A stretch of 64,000 bases of DNA from Streptomyces tubercidicus (GCF_027497495.1 NZ_CP114205.1:6758001-6822000); one strand, 5' to 3'. Counted from the stretch's first letter, positions 55,565-64,000 are shown. The notes: generated by a model not told the origin, from the sequence alone. Translations and numbers: made by a program.

Positions 55565-57703
55565 GTGAGCAGGGAGAACGGGCGACCGGACGCGGGGGCG
55601 TCGGATGCGGGCGAGCAGTTGGCCCTCATCCGGGAGGCCGTGCGGGAGACCAAGACGGAGCGGGCGAAGCCGCGGACGTGGCGGGGGGCCGAGCTGGCCG
55701 CCGAGCTGCCGGTGGCGCGGGTGCTGGTCGACAAGGGGCTGGTGCACCTCGACCGGTATTTCGACTACGCGGTGCCGGCGGCGATGGATCAGGAGGCGCA
55801 GCCCGGGGTGCGGGTCCGGGTGCGCTTCGGTGCGGGGGAGAAGGGCGGCCGGCGCGAGGGCGGCAAGCTGGTCAGCGGGTTCATCGTGGAGCGGGTCGCG
55901 GAGAGCGACTACCGGGGGGTGCTCGCCCCGGTCGCGCAGGTGCTGTCGTCCGAGCGGGTGCTGACGCCGGAGCTGCTGGCGCTGTGCCGATCGGTGGCGG
56001 ACCGCTATGCCGGGACGCTCGCCGATGTGGTGCAGCTGGCCGTGCCGCCGCGCCGGGCGCGCGCGGAGGCCAAACCGTCGCCCGCGCCGCTGCCACCCAA
56101 CCCGCCCCCGGAGCCGGGGAGTTGGGAGCGTTACGGCGCGGGCGCCGGGTTTCTGGCGGCGCTCACCCGGGGGGACGCGCCGCGCGCGGTGTGGACGGCG
56201 CTGCCCGGGGCGACCTGGCCGCAGGAGCTCGCGCGGGCGGCGGCCGCGGCGCTGGCGGGCGGGCGCGGTGCGCTGGTGGTGGTGCCGGACGGGCGGGCCG
56301 CGGCGCGGGTGGACGCGGCGCTCGGCGAGCTGATCGGCGCGGGCCGCCATGTGCTGCTGACCGCCGACGCCGGGCCCGAGGAGCGCTATCGCCGCTGGCT
56401 GGCGGTCAGCCGTGGCGCGGTGCGGGCCGTGGTCGGGACCCGGGCGGCGATGTTCGCGCCGGTCGCCGACCTGGGCCTGGTGGCCCTCTGGGACGACGGG
56501 GACGCCAGCCACAGCGATCCCCATGCGCCGCAGCCGCATGCCCGTGAGGTCCTCATCCAGCGGTCGGTCCATGAGCGCGCGGGCTTTCTGCTGGGCGGCC
56601 TGAGCTGCACGGTCGAGGCGGCCCAGCTGGTCGAGACGGGCTGGGCGCGCCCGCTGACCGCCGAGCGCGAGGTGGTGCGGGCCGCGGCGCCCCTGGTGCG
56701 TACGGTCGGCGACGGCGACGAGGCGCGCGACGCCGCCGCGCGGGCCGCCCGGCTGCCGACGATGGCCTGGCAGGTGGTGCGGGAGGGCCTCCAGCGCGGA
56801 CCGGTGCTCATCCAGGTCCCGCGCCGGGGATACGCGCCCCGGCTGGCGTGCGAACGGTGCCGTACCCCCGCGCGCTGCCGGGCCTGTGCGGGCCCGCTGG
56901 AGGCGCGGGACGCCGGTGAGTTGTGCTGCGCGTGGTGCGGACGCCCCGAGTCGGACTGGCACTGTTCCGAGTGCGGCGGTGCCCGGCTGCGGGCCCAGGT
57001 GGTGGGGGCACGGCGGACGGCGGAGGAGCTGGGCCGGGTGTTCCCGGCGGTGCCGGTGCGGACCTCGGGGCGGGACCATGTGCTGGCCACGGTGCCCGGG
57101 GCCCCCGCGCTCGTGGTGAGCACCCCGGGTGCGGAGCCGGTGGCCGAGGGCGGCGGGTATGCGGCCGCGCTGCTGCTGGACGGCTGGGCGCTGCTGGGCC
57201 GGCCGGATCTGCGGGCCGGTGAGGAGGCGCTGCGCCGCTGGCTGGGCGCCGCCGCGCTGGTCCGCGGCCAGGTGGAGGGCGGCACGGTCGCGGTGATCGC
57301 GGAGCCGACGCTGCGCCCGGTGCAGGCGCTGGTGCGCTGGGACCCGGTCGGCCATGCGGTCCGCGAGCTGGCCGAACGGGCCGAGCTGGGCTTTCCTCCG
57401 GTGTCGCGGATGGCCTCGGTGGCCGGCCGCGGTGAGGATGTCACCGAGCTGCTGCGATCCGCCGAACTCCCCGTGGAAGCCGAGGTATTGGGGCCTGTGC
57501 CGCTGCCGGTGCCGGACCCCGGGCGCCCGCGCCGGCCGGGCGATCCGCCGCCGGGCGAGCAGTGGGAGCGTGCGCTGGTCCGGGTCCGCCCCGGCCAGGG
57601 CGCGGCCCTCGCCGCCGCGCTCAAGGCCGCCCGCGCGGCCCGGTTGGTCAAGCGGGAGGGGGAGGCCGTACGGGTCCGGATCGATCCGCCCGATCTGGGG
57701 TGA
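55565..57703 (+). CDS. priA: Primosomal protein N' (PriA), helicase motifs missing
   Basis: A 712-residue PriA-like protein. The N-terminal 3' DNA-binding domain is recognisable (VARVLVDKGLVHLDRYFDYAVPAAM...GVRVRVRFG). The zinc-binding region is kept, with eight cysteines between C429 and C470 (CERCRTPARCRACAGPL...CCAWCG...CSECGG). The Walker A loop expected before ALVVVPD reads ALPGATWPQEL, and the DEAH box position reads ALWDDGD. The ATPase/helicase motor therefore looks non-functional. This is a known feature of actinobacterial PriA and points to a structural role in replication restart. GTG 55565 lacks a strong ribosome-binding site; an upstream GTG at 55514 is unlikely. Confidence 0.9.
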   Translation: MSRENGRPDAGASDAGEQLALIREAVRETKTERAKPRTWRGAELAAELPVARVLVDKGLVHLDRYFDYAVPAAMDQEAQPGVRVRVRFGAGEKGGRREGGKLVSGFIVERVAESDYRGVLAPVAQVLSSERVLTPELLALCRSVADRYAGTLADVVQLAVPPRRARAEAKPSPAPLPPNPPPEPGSWERYGAGAGFLAALTRGDAPRAVWTALPGATWPQELARAAAAALAGGRGALVVVPDGRAAARVDAALGELIGAGRHVLLTADAGPEERYRRWLAVSRGAVRAVVGTRAAMFAPVADLGLVALWDDGDASHSDPHAPQPHAREVLIQRSVHERAGFLLGGLSCTVEAAQLVETGWARPLTAEREVVRAAAPLVRTVGDGDEARDAAARAARLPTMAWQVVREGLQRGPVLIQVPRRGYAPRLACERCRTPARCRACAGPLEARDAGELCCAWCGRPESDWHCSECGGARLRAQVVGARRTAEELGRVFPAVPVRTSGRDHVLATVPGAPALVVSTPGAEPVAEGGGYAAALLLDGWALLGRPDLRAGEEALRRWLGAAALVRGQVEGGTVAVIAEPTLRPVQALVRWDPVGHAVRELAERAELGFPPVSRMASVAGRGEDVTELLRSAELPVEAEVLGPVPLPVPDPGRPRRPGDPPPGEQWERALVRVRPGQGAALAAALKAARAARLVKREGEAVRVRIDPPDLG

Positions 57704-57727
57704 GCACCGGCCCGGCCCCGGGCATGG

Positions 57728-57752
57728 CGCCGCCCCGGGACCAGGGGCGGCG
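57728..57752. terminator. Hairpin between priA and the convergent HTH gene
   Basis: A perfect 9-bp stem (CGCCGCCCC) with a 7-base loop, 25 bp after priA. Confidence 0.55.
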
Positions 57753-57806
57753 TCCCGGGGCGTTGGCGAGCGGCGTGGGGGCACAGGCGCCCGTGTCGCG
57801 GGTGGT

Positions 57807-58358
57807 TCAGCCGTTGCGGGGGCCGGGGAAGGCGCCCGGCCGGGCGGGCTCCTCGCGGGCGGCCGCGGAGGACTGGGCGGGCATGGACCGGGCGGCCGGG
57901 ACGGACGCGGCGCCGGGCAGCCCCGCGGCCACGGTCACCGCACGGGTCGCCGAGGGCTCCGGCGAACGCACCGCCGGTTCCCCGCCGTTGCCTTCCGCGG
58001 GCTGGGCGGCGGCTCTGCGGGCACCGTAACGACGGTGTACCGCCTGTTTGGTGACGCCGAGCGCCGAGCCCACGGCATCCCACGAGAATCCCAGCGAACG
58101 GTCGAAGTCGACCGCGGCGGTGACAAGGGTTTCGACGCTGTCCCGCAGTTCCTGGGCGAGGCGCACCGTCGGAGCGGGCGCGCGTCCGTAGACGACGAAG
58201 CCCGCGGAGGGGCCCGTGCGCCGAGGCCGGTAGACGTTGCCGAGCTGAGCGGTCAGCGTGCGCAGTGCGTCCACCTGCCGGCGCACCCGTTCGATGTCCC
58301 GCACCAGGAGATGCAGGCTGGCGCGCGCCTGGGCGTCGTGGGTTGCGTGGTCGGCCAT
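57807..58358 (-). CDS. Small helix-turn-helix protein of unknown function
   Basis: A 183-residue protein. Residues 1-45 are helical (ATHDAQARASLHLLVRDIERVRRQVDALRTL). A sigma-region-4-like or FIS-like helix-turn-helix is near 105-130 (GFSWDAVGSALGVTKQAVHRRYG). The C-terminal 55 residues are Ala/Pro-rich and disordered. I recognise the type (many Streptomyces proteins carry WDAVGxALGVTKQAVHxRY) but no named gene. ATG 58358 follows GAGAGG at a 7-base gap. It is convergent with priA and divergent from fmt. Confidence 0.75.
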   Translation of the reverse strand: MADHATHDAQARASLHLLVRDIERVRRQVDALRTLTAQLGNVYRPRRTGPSAGFVVYGRAPAPTVRLAQELRDSVETLVTAAVDFDRSLGFSWDAVGSALGVTKQAVHRRYGARRAAAQPAEGNGGEPAVRSPEPSATRAVTVAAGLPGAASVPAARSMPAQSSAAAREEPARPGAFPGPRNG

Positions 58359-58608
58359 GAGCAAGCCTCTCGAACCGGCGTGAAATAGGAAGGATGAAAA
58401 CGAGCGGGCCGCCAATGCGGCCCGGCCCGGGTCAATGCTGTTTGACCAACGCGACAGCAGCGGCTCTGGTCACGGTATGGGGGCGTACGAGCTTCCGTAC
58501 AAGGCGCGGGAAATCCTGTACGCCCCCTCGAACCGCCGCCCCTGGCCTCGTACGGGACCCATAGACTGGTGCGTCGTTCCGCTGCGTGTGAGAGGTAGTT
58601 CGCCACCC
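58359..58608. promoter_or_regulatory. Divergent region and leader upstream of fmt
   Basis: A 250-bp divergent gap. It contains a 10-bp perfect inverted repeat GGGGGCGTAC (58479-58488) / GTACGCCCCC (58518-58527) with a 29-base interior, which could be an operator or a folded leader, and TAGACT near 58563 as a possible -10 for fmt. No gene was seen. Confidence 0.45.
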
Positions 58609-59547
58609 ATGAGGCTTGTCTTCGCCGGCACCCCCGAGGTCGCCGTACCCGCCCTCGATGCCCTGATCGCCTCGGACCGGCACGAGGTCGTGGCCGTGGT
58701 GACCCGGCCCGACGCCCCGGCCGGCCGCGGCCGGAAGCTGGTCGCCAGCCCCGTCGCGGAGCGTGCGGAGGAGGAGGGCATCGAGGTGCTCAAGCCCGCC
58801 AAGCCGCGCGACGAGGACTTTCTGGCCCGGCTCCGGGAGATCGCGCCGGACTGCTGCCCGGTGGTCGCCTACGGCGCGCTGCTGCCGAAGACCGCGCTCG
58901 ACATTCCCGCCAAGGGGTGGGTCAATCTGCACTTCTCGCTGCTGCCCGCCTGGCGCGGTGCGGCGCCCGTCCAGCATGCGGTGCTCGCGGGGGACGAGGT
59001 CACCGGCGCTTCCACCTTCCAGATCGAGACCGGTCTGGACTCCGGCCCCGTCTTCGGGGTGCTGACCGAGGAGGTCCGGCCGACGGACACCAGCGGCGAT
59101 CTGCTCACCCGGCTGGCGTTCGCCGGTTCCGGGCTGCTGGTGGCGACGATGGACGGCATCGAGGACGGCACCCTGCAGGCGGTGCCGCAGCCGGCCGAGG
59201 GCATCACGCTCGCCCCGAAGATCGAGGTCGAGGACGCCAAGGTGGACTGGGCGGCGCCGGCGCTGCGGGTCGACCGGGTGATCCGTGGCTGCGCGCCCGC
59301 GCCCGGCGCCTGGACGGTCTTCCGCGGCGAGCGCCTCAAGCTGATGGCGGCCGTCTCCGCCGCGGACCACGCGGAGCCGGCCCTGGCGCCCGGCGAACTC
59401 GCCGTCACCAAGAAGGCCGTGTACGTCGGCACCGGCAGCCACCCCGTGGAACTCATCTGGGTCCAGCCGCAGGGCAAGAAGCCGATGAAGGCCGCGGACT
59501 GGGCGCGCGGGGTGCGCATCGAGGGCGGCGAGCGGCTGGGGGACTGA
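58609..59547 (+). CDS. fmt: Methionyl-tRNA formyltransferase
   Basis: A 312-residue enzyme formylating initiator Met-tRNA. The folate-binding and catalytic core shows RLVFAGTPEVAVPALDALI, the signature NLHFSLLPAWRGAAPVQHA with catalytic Asn/His, and TGLDSGPVFG-like metal/formyl site. The C-terminal OB-like tRNA-binding domain is present. ATG 58609 gives the normal start. rsmB follows after a strong hairpin. Confidence 0.96.
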   Translation: MRLVFAGTPEVAVPALDALIASDRHEVVAVVTRPDAPAGRGRKLVASPVAERAEEEGIEVLKPAKPRDEDFLARLREIAPDCCPVVAYGALLPKTALDIPAKGWVNLHFSLLPAWRGAAPVQHAVLAGDEVTGASTFQIETGLDSGPVFGVLTEEVRPTDTSGDLLTRLAFAGSGLLVATMDGIEDGTLQAVPQPAEGITLAPKIEVEDAKVDWAAPALRVDRVIRGCAPAPGAWTVFRGERLKLMAAVSAADHAEPALAPGELAVTKKAVYVGTGSHPVELIWVQPQGKKPMKAADWARGVRIEGGERLGD

Positions 59548-59638
59548 CCCCCGGACCGACCCCGCGCACGGGCCCTGGCGCGGGCCCGCCTTCGGGTCGC
59601 CCTCGGGCCCTCGCCCGCGGCCCTCGGGCGGTCTCCGG

Positions 59639-59671
59639 GGCGGGCCGCCCCGCGCGCTCGGGCGGCCCGCC
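59639..59671 (+). terminator. Strong hairpin between fmt and rsmB
   Basis: A perfect 12-bp stem (GGCGGGCCGCCC/GGGCGGCCCGCC) with a 9-base loop. TAGGCT at 59676-59681 just after it may be the -10 of an rsmB promoter. Confidence 0.7.
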
Positions 59672-59720
59672 CGCGTAGGCTGGGGCCGACCTCTCATCTC
59701 GTATCCGGAGCACCTTTTCT

Positions 59721-61154
59721 GTGAGTCAGCAGCCGCACCGTCGCCCCAGCAAGCCCCATCGCCGCCCGCAGAAGGACCCGGTCAGGATCCTCGCGTTCGA
59801 GGCGCTGCGGGCCGTCGACGAGCGCGACGCCTATGCGAATCTGGTCCTGCCGCCGTTGCTGCGCAAGGCGCGTGAGGGCGGCGACTTCGACGCCCGGGAC
59901 GCGGCGCTGGCGACGGAGCTGGTGTACGGCTCGCTGCGCTGGCAGGGCACGTATGACGCGATCATCGCGCAGTGCGTGGACCGGCCGCTGCGGGAGGTGG
60001 ACCCGCCGGTCCTGGACGTGCTGACCCTCGGGGCGCATCAGCTGCTCGGTACCCGTATTCCGACGCATGCCGCGGTGAGCGCCAGTGTGGAGCTGGCACG
60101 GGTGGTGCTGGGCGACGGCCGGGCGAAGTTCGTCAACGCGGTGCTGCGCAAGGTCGCGGCCCATGACCTGGACGGCTGGCTGGAGCGGGTCTCCCCGGAC
60201 TACGACGAGGACCCCGAGGATCACCTCGGCCTGGTGCACGCACACCCCCGCTGGATCGTCTCGGCCCTGTGGGACGCGCTCGGCGGCGGCCGGGCCGGTA
60301 TCGAGGACCTGCTGGAGGCGGACAACGAACGCCCCGAGGTGACCCTGGTGGCCCGCCCCGGCCGCAGCACCGCCGAGGAACTGCTGGCGGTGGCCGGCGA
60401 GGAGAGCGCGCTCCCCGGCCGCTGGTCCCCGTACGCGGTCCGGCTCGCGGAAGGCGGTGAGCCCGGCGCTCTGGACCCGGTGCGCGAGGGGCGCGCCGGG
60501 GTGCAGGACGAGGGCAGCCAGCTCGTCGCCCTGGCACTGGCGAACGCCCCCGTCGAGGGCCCCGACCGGGCCTGGCTCGACGGCTGTGCCGGTCCCGGTG
60601 GCAAGGCGGCGCTGCTGGCGGCGCTCGCGGCGCAGCGCGGCGCCACCCTGCTGGCCTCCGAGAAGCAGCCGCACCGCGCCCGTCTGGTGGCGCGGGCACT
60701 GGAGGGCAACCCCGGCCCGTACGCGGTCATCACGGCCGACGGCACCCGCCCCGCCTGGCGGCCCGGCGCCTTCGACCGGGTCCTGGTGGACGTCCCCTGC
60801 ACCGGTCTGGGCGCCCTGCGCCGCCGCCCGGAGGCACGCTGGCGACGCCGCCCGGAAGACCTGGACGGCTTCGCCCCGCTCCAGCGCGAACTGCTGCGGC
60901 AGGCACTCGCCGCGGTCCGGATCGGCGGCGTCGTCGGCTATGCGACCTGCTCACCGCATCCGGCCGAGACCCGGGCCGTGGTGGACGACGTGATCAAGGG
61001 CCGCGGCGGTGACCCGATCGAGGTGGAGTGGATCGACGCCCGCCCCCTGATGCCCGGCGTACCGGCACTGGGCGACGGCCCGGACGTCCAGCTGTGGCCG
61101 CATCTGCACGGGACGGACGCGATGTATTTGGCCTTGCTGCGCCGGACGGGCTGA
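59721..61154 (+). CDS. rsmB: 16S rRNA m5C967 methyltransferase RsmB
   Basis: A 477-residue two-domain enzyme. The N-terminal NusB-like RNA-binding domain (about 15-150: RILAFEALRAVDERDAYANLVLPPLL...LGTRIPTHAAVSASVELAR...KFVNAVLRKV) precedes a class I SAM-dependent methyltransferase. In the latter, DGCAGPGGKAALLAAL binds SAM, VDVPCTGLG carries one catalytic cysteine and YATCSPHPAET the other. The GTG follows GGAG at a long gap. rpe lies 54 bp downstream. Confidence 0.94.
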   Translation: MSQQPHRRPSKPHRRPQKDPVRILAFEALRAVDERDAYANLVLPPLLRKAREGGDFDARDAALATELVYGSLRWQGTYDAIIAQCVDRPLREVDPPVLDVLTLGAHQLLGTRIPTHAAVSASVELARVVLGDGRAKFVNAVLRKVAAHDLDGWLERVSPDYDEDPEDHLGLVHAHPRWIVSALWDALGGGRAGIEDLLEADNERPEVTLVARPGRSTAEELLAVAGEESALPGRWSPYAVRLAEGGEPGALDPVREGRAGVQDEGSQLVALALANAPVEGPDRAWLDGCAGPGGKAALLAALAAQRGATLLASEKQPHRARLVARALEGNPGPYAVITADGTRPAWRPGAFDRVLVDVPCTGLGALRRRPEARWRRRPEDLDGFAPLQRELLRQALAAVRIGGVVGYATCSPHPAETRAVVDDVIKGRGGDPIEVEWIDARPLMPGVPALGDGPDVQLWPHLHGTDAMYLALLRRTG

Positions 61155-61208
61155 CGGGGGCCGTACCCCCACCCCACGCCCCCCGCCCCGCACGCCATAC
61201 TGGGGGGC

Positions 61209-61892
61209 ATGGCCTTGATCAACCCCAGCATTCTGTCCGCGGACTTCGCTCGGCTCGCCGAGGAGGCGAAGGCGGTGGAGGGCGCCGACTGGCTGCACGT
61301 CGACGTCATGGACAACCACTTCGTGCCGAATCTCACGCTCGGTGTGCCGGTCGTCGAGTCGCTGAGCAAGGCGACGGATACGCCCCTCGATCTGCATCTG
61401 ATGATCGAGGACCCGGACCGCTGGGCGCCCCAGTACATCGAGGCCGGGGCCGGTTCCGTGACCTTTCATGTGGAGGCGGCGGGCGCGCCCGTACGGCTGG
61501 CGCGGGAGATCCGGGCCAAGGGGGCGCGGGCGTCGATGGCGCTGAAGCCGGCCACGCCGATCGAGCCGTACGAGGATCTGCTGCCCGAGCTGGACATGCT
61601 GCTGATCATGACCGTGGAGCCCGGTTTCGGCGGCCAGTCCTTCCTGGACATCATGCTGCCGAAGATCCGCCGTACCCGTGAGCTGATCTCCCGGCACGGC
61701 CTTCAGCTGGCGCTCCAGGTGGACGGCGGGGTCTCGGCGGCCACCATCGAGCGGTGTGCGGAGGCGGGCGCGGATGTGTTCGTCGCGGGCTCCGCGGTGT
61801 ACGGCGCGGACGATCCGGCGAAGGCGGTCCGGGATCTGCGGGAGCAGGCCGAGAGGGCGACCGCGGCGGCGGGCTGGGGCTGCGCGCACTGA
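61209..61892 (+). CDS. rpe: Ribulose-phosphate 3-epimerase
   Basis: A 227-residue TIM-barrel enzyme interconverting ribulose 5-phosphate and xylulose 5-phosphate. Metal and active-site motifs are INPSILSADFARL, HVDVMDNHFVPNLTLG, DLHLMIEDPDRW, MTVEPGFGGQSF, and LQVDGGVSAATI. Length is normal. Confidence 0.97.
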   Translation: MALINPSILSADFARLAEEAKAVEGADWLHVDVMDNHFVPNLTLGVPVVESLSKATDTPLDLHLMIEDPDRWAPQYIEAGAGSVTFHVEAAGAPVRLAREIRAKGARASMALKPATPIEPYEDLLPELDMLLIMTVEPGFGGQSFLDIMLPKIRRTRELISRHGLQLALQVDGGVSAATIERCAEAGADVFVAGSAVYGADDPAKAVRDLREQAERATAAAGWGCAH

Positions 61893-62085
61893 ATTCCGGA
61901 GCGGGGCGCGGGCGGACCGGTCGATTCCGGCCACGGGAGTTTTCCTGTGGCACGACTGGTGCCGCCCCTTGTCTGCGGGGCCACCGAGCGTTCACGAGGG
62001 TCGGGGCGCCGATGGTCCCCGCTGCCGCCGGGTTTCTGAAAGGATGAGCAAAGACTCGATCAGATGCGCAAAAGGGGAGAATTTC
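61893..62085 (+). promoter_or_regulatory. Region upstream of the sugar-responsive regulator
   Basis: A 193-bp gap. AGGGGAGA at 62073-62080 is a strong ribosome-binding site and fixes the start of the next gene at GTG 62086. A direct repeat GCAAA (near 62048 and 62068) could be part of an operator, but this is weak. Confidence 0.4.
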
Positions 62086-63129
62086 GTGGTAGCCAGCCGC
62101 CCACAGTCCGGAATGGGCCCTGCCGAGCTGGTGCAGGCCGCGGCCATGGCCCGCCGTTTCTATCTTGAGGGCAAGTCGAAGATCCAGATCGCGGAGGAAT
62201 TCGGCGTCAGCCGGTTCAAGGTCGCGCGGGTGCTGGAGACGGCGCTGGAGCGTGATCTCGTACGGATCGAGATCCGGGTGCCCTCCGAGCTGGACGCCGA
62301 ACGTTCCGACGCCCTCCGGGCCCGCTACGGCCTGCGGCACGCGGTGGTCGTCGAGTCGCCCGCCGATGCTCCCCCCGCCTTCGGCGGCCAGACCCCGCCC
62401 GAGGACGCCGCCGACCCGGAGAACCTCGGTGAGGTCGCCGCCGACCTGCTGGGCGAGCTGGTCGCCGAGGGCGATGTGCTGGGGCTGGCCTGGGGCCGGT
62501 CGACCATTCATATGGCCGCCGCGCTGCACCGCCTCCCGCCGTGCACCGTCGTGCAGTTGACCGGTGTCTACGACGCGGGGACCGCCGACCGCGGCTCGGT
62601 CGAGGCGGTGCGCCGGGCGGCCGATGTCGCCGGGGGCGAGGCGCACCCGATCTACGCGCCGATGCTGCTGCCCGACTCGGCGACGGCCGAGGCGCTGCGC
62701 CGCCAGACCGGCATTGCCCGCGCGTTCGAGTACTTCGACAAGGTCACCGTCGCCTGCGTCTCCATCGGCTCCTGGGAGCCGGGCGTCTCGACCGTCTACG
62801 ACATGCTGAGCGAGGAGGAGCGGGAGCACTACGCCTCGCTGGGTGCCGCCGCCGAGATGTCGGCGCACCTCTTCGATGCCGAGGGGCGGCGGATCGGCCG
62901 GGACCTCGGCGAGCGCTGCATCACGGTCGAGGCGGACCGGCTGCGCCGTATCCCGGAGGTCGTCGCCATCGCGGGCGGCCGTCGCAAGGCCGCCGCGATC
63001 GGCGCGGTGCTGCGCTCCGGTCTGGTGACGAGCCTGGTCACGGACACCGCCGCGGCCGACCATCTGCTGCTGGAGACCGGCCCGGGGACGCGCCCCGCAC
63101 TGGACCGCGCCGACCCTGACGGGGCGTGA
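62086..63129 (+). CDS. Sugar-binding transcriptional regulator (SorC/DeoR type)
   Basis: A 347-residue regulator. The N-terminal helix-turn-helix is at about 18-50 (AMARRFYLEGKSKIQIAEEFGVSRFKVARVL). The large C-terminal domain has the SorC sugar-binding fold (VLGLAWGRSTIHMAAAL, VVQLTGVYDAGT, VTVACVSIGSW, CITVEADRLRRIPEVVAIAGGRRKA). Such proteins sense phosphorylated sugars. Its place after rpe suggests a pentose-phosphate-related effector, but this is inference. GTG 62086 has a near-perfect ribosome-binding site; the in-frame ATG at 62044 has one only 1 base away and is less likely. Confidence 0.9.
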   Translation: MVASRPQSGMGPAELVQAAAMARRFYLEGKSKIQIAEEFGVSRFKVARVLETALERDLVRIEIRVPSELDAERSDALRARYGLRHAVVVESPADAPPAFGGQTPPEDAADPENLGEVAADLLGELVAEGDVLGLAWGRSTIHMAAALHRLPPCTVVQLTGVYDAGTADRGSVEAVRRAADVAGGEAHPIYAPMLLPDSATAEALRRQTGIARAFEYFDKVTVACVSIGSWEPGVSTVYDMLSEEEREHYASLGAAAEMSAHLFDAEGRRIGRDLGERCITVEADRLRRIPEVVAIAGGRRKAAAIGAVLRSGLVTSLVTDTAAADHLLLETGPGTRPALDRADPDGA

Positions 63130-63250
63130 CGTACGCCCGAGCCGGACGCGGTACGGGAGCGGCCGCGACGGCCGGTGCCGAGCCGCCCGCGGGCACCGGG
63201 GGCACGGTCATCGACGAGCAGCCCGCGCGGGCCTGTGACAGCATCGGCGC

Positions 63251-63718
63251 ATGGTGATCCGCTCCTGTCCGCGCCGCGCCGCCGCCCTCGTCGGCGCGCT
63301 GCTCGCCGGGCTGCTCCTGGTGCTCACCGGGTGTGCCACGGGCGGTGGGGCCAACGGGAGTTCGCAGGCGGCGCCACGGGCCGGAGCCACGGCCGTCGAC
63401 GGGACGCCGCGCGCTTCCGGCGTACCGGACTGGGCCCAGGGCATGCCGGTCGTTCCGGTCGGCGAGCTGCCCTCCCAGGCGCGGGACACCCTGCGCCTCA
63501 TCGACGCCGGCGGGCCCTTCCCGTACGACCGGGACGGCACGGTCTTCGGCAACCGGGAGCGACTGCTGCCCCGTCAGCCGCGCGGCTACTACCACGAGTA
63601 CACGGTCCCCACGCCCGGCGCACCGGACCGCGGCGCCCGCCGGCTGGTCACCGGCGAGGGCCATGAGACGTACTACACCAGTGATCACTACCGGTCCTTC
63701 AAGGCGGTGCTCCGATGA
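63251..63718 (+). CDS. Secreted guanyl-specific RNase (RNase Sa/barnase family), probable lipoprotein
   Basis: A 155-residue precursor. The signal peptide (residues 1-27) ends in a lipobox, LTG-C28, suggesting a lipid-anchored rather than freely secreted protein. After a Gly/Ala/Pro linker comes a microbial ribonuclease domain very similar to Streptomyces RNase Sa: E116 in YYHEYTV, R131 in GARRLVTGEG and H146 in YYTSDHY are the expected catalytic Glu, Arg and His. RNase Sa-type enzymes cut RNA after G. The stop overlaps the ATG of a barstar-like inhibitor gene, so enzyme and inhibitor are coupled. Confidence 0.92.
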   Translation: MVIRSCPRRAAALVGALLAGLLLVLTGCATGGGANGSSQAAPRAGATAVDGTPRASGVPDWAQGMPVVPVGELPSQARDTLRLIDAGGPFPYDRDGTVFGNRERLLPRQPRGYYHEYTVPTPGAPDRGARRLVTGEGHETYYTSDHYRSFKAVLR

Positions 63719-64000
63719 CGGAACCCGTGCCCCGGCCGCTTGCGGCGGTGCTCGACGGCAGCACACCCGCGGGCGTGCTGCCCTGGCCCGCTGAGCGCGC
63801 GGTGGCGGACGCGCTGACCGCCGCCCGGGACGCCGGCTGGACCGGGGCGGCCCTGGACCTCGACGGGGTCGCGGACAAGGCCGCCTTCATGGAGCGCTGC
63901 GTCCGCGCGCTGCGGCTGCCGGACTGGTTCGGCCGGAACTGGGACGCGCTCGCCGACAGCCTCACCGATCTGTCCTGGTGCCCGGCCGGCCGCGGCCGGC
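63715..64000 (+). CDS. Barstar-family RNase inhibitor (3' end outside window)
   Basis: The first 95 residues of a cytoplasmic barstar-like protein; the gene runs off the right edge. The block LDLDGVADKAAFMERCVRALRLPDWFGRNWDALADSLTDLSW matches the barstar core, where a helix and acidic loop plug the RNase active site. The ATG overlaps the RNase stop (ATGA). The pairing protects the producer from its own RNase before export. Confidence 0.9.
   Translation, partial: MTEPVPRPLAAVLDGSTPAGVLPWPAERAVADALTAARDAGWTGAALDLDGVADKAAFMERCVRALRLPDWFGRNWDALADSLTDLSWCPAGRGR

Noticed and set aside
62044..62085. ATG 62044 as start of the SorC/DeoR-type regulator
   Set aside because: AAGG lies only one base before it, whereas GTG 62086 has AGGGGAGA at ideal spacing.

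Overview
The window is chromosomal DNA from a Streptomyces or a very close relative. The sequence is extremely GC-rich, codon third positions are almost all G or C, and GTG/TTG starts and 4-base start/stop overlaps are common. It encodes BldD with its c-di-GMP motif, the actinobacterial integration host factor (mihF), a phosphatidylinositol-mannoside pathway and a PriA without helicase motifs. Gene content and order match the conserved core between the PI-mannoside genes and rpe in Streptomyces. No rRNA, tRNA, prophage, CRISPR array or transposase gene was seen.

Layout. (1) 1-3580: PI-phosphate synthase (cut by the left edge), PIM acyltransferase, pimA, then a roughly 500-bp nested palindromic element and a LemA-like membrane protein. 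(2) 3731-15736: pdxS-pdxT (vitamin B6), yebC, ruvC-ruvA-ruvB (Holliday junctions), yajC-secD-secF (Sec export), apt and relA (purine salvage and ppGpp). (3) 15869-23620: DUF349 protein and membrane-anchored cyclophilin (minus), MBL-fold hydrolase, hisS, VKOR-type oxidoreductase, rarA, then a DUF2470 protein (minus) behind an iron box shared with rpsD. (4) 23677-32425: rpsD, a large STAND ATPase with a degenerate P-loop (minus), two small membrane-associated proteins, alaS, ruvX, mltG. (5) 32425-37849: aroE, then aroC-aroK-aroB-aroQ chained by 4-base overlaps, then a P-loop kinase-like protein. (6) 37923-40816: an M24-fold protein with altered metal ligands, efp, nusB, and bldD on the opposite strand. 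(7) 41038-51114: the pyrimidine cluster pyrR-pyrB-pyrC-(membrane protein)-carA-carB-pyrD-pyrF, preceded by a PyrR-binding leader. (8) 51330-61892: mihF, gmk, rpoZ, coaBC, metK, priA, a small HTH protein (minus), fmt, rsmB, rpe. (9) 62086-64000: a SorC/DeoR-type regulator, then a secreted RNase and its barstar-like inhibitor, cut by the right edge.

Most of the window is housekeeping. The pyrimidine run covers all of UMP synthesis except the orotate phosphoribosyltransferase. The aro run covers much of the shikimate pathway. Many operons end in strong GC-rich hairpins, mostly without a U-tract, as is usual in Streptomyces.

The least ordinary signals are: the composite inverted repeat after pimA, whose two hairpins have covarying stems and mutually complementary loops; the STAND ATPase that lost its P-loop lysine; the M24 protein with replaced metal ligands; the iron box in the rpsD/DUF2470 divergent region; the RBS-adjacent PyrR loop; the perfect BldD box at bldD; and the RNase/barstar pair.
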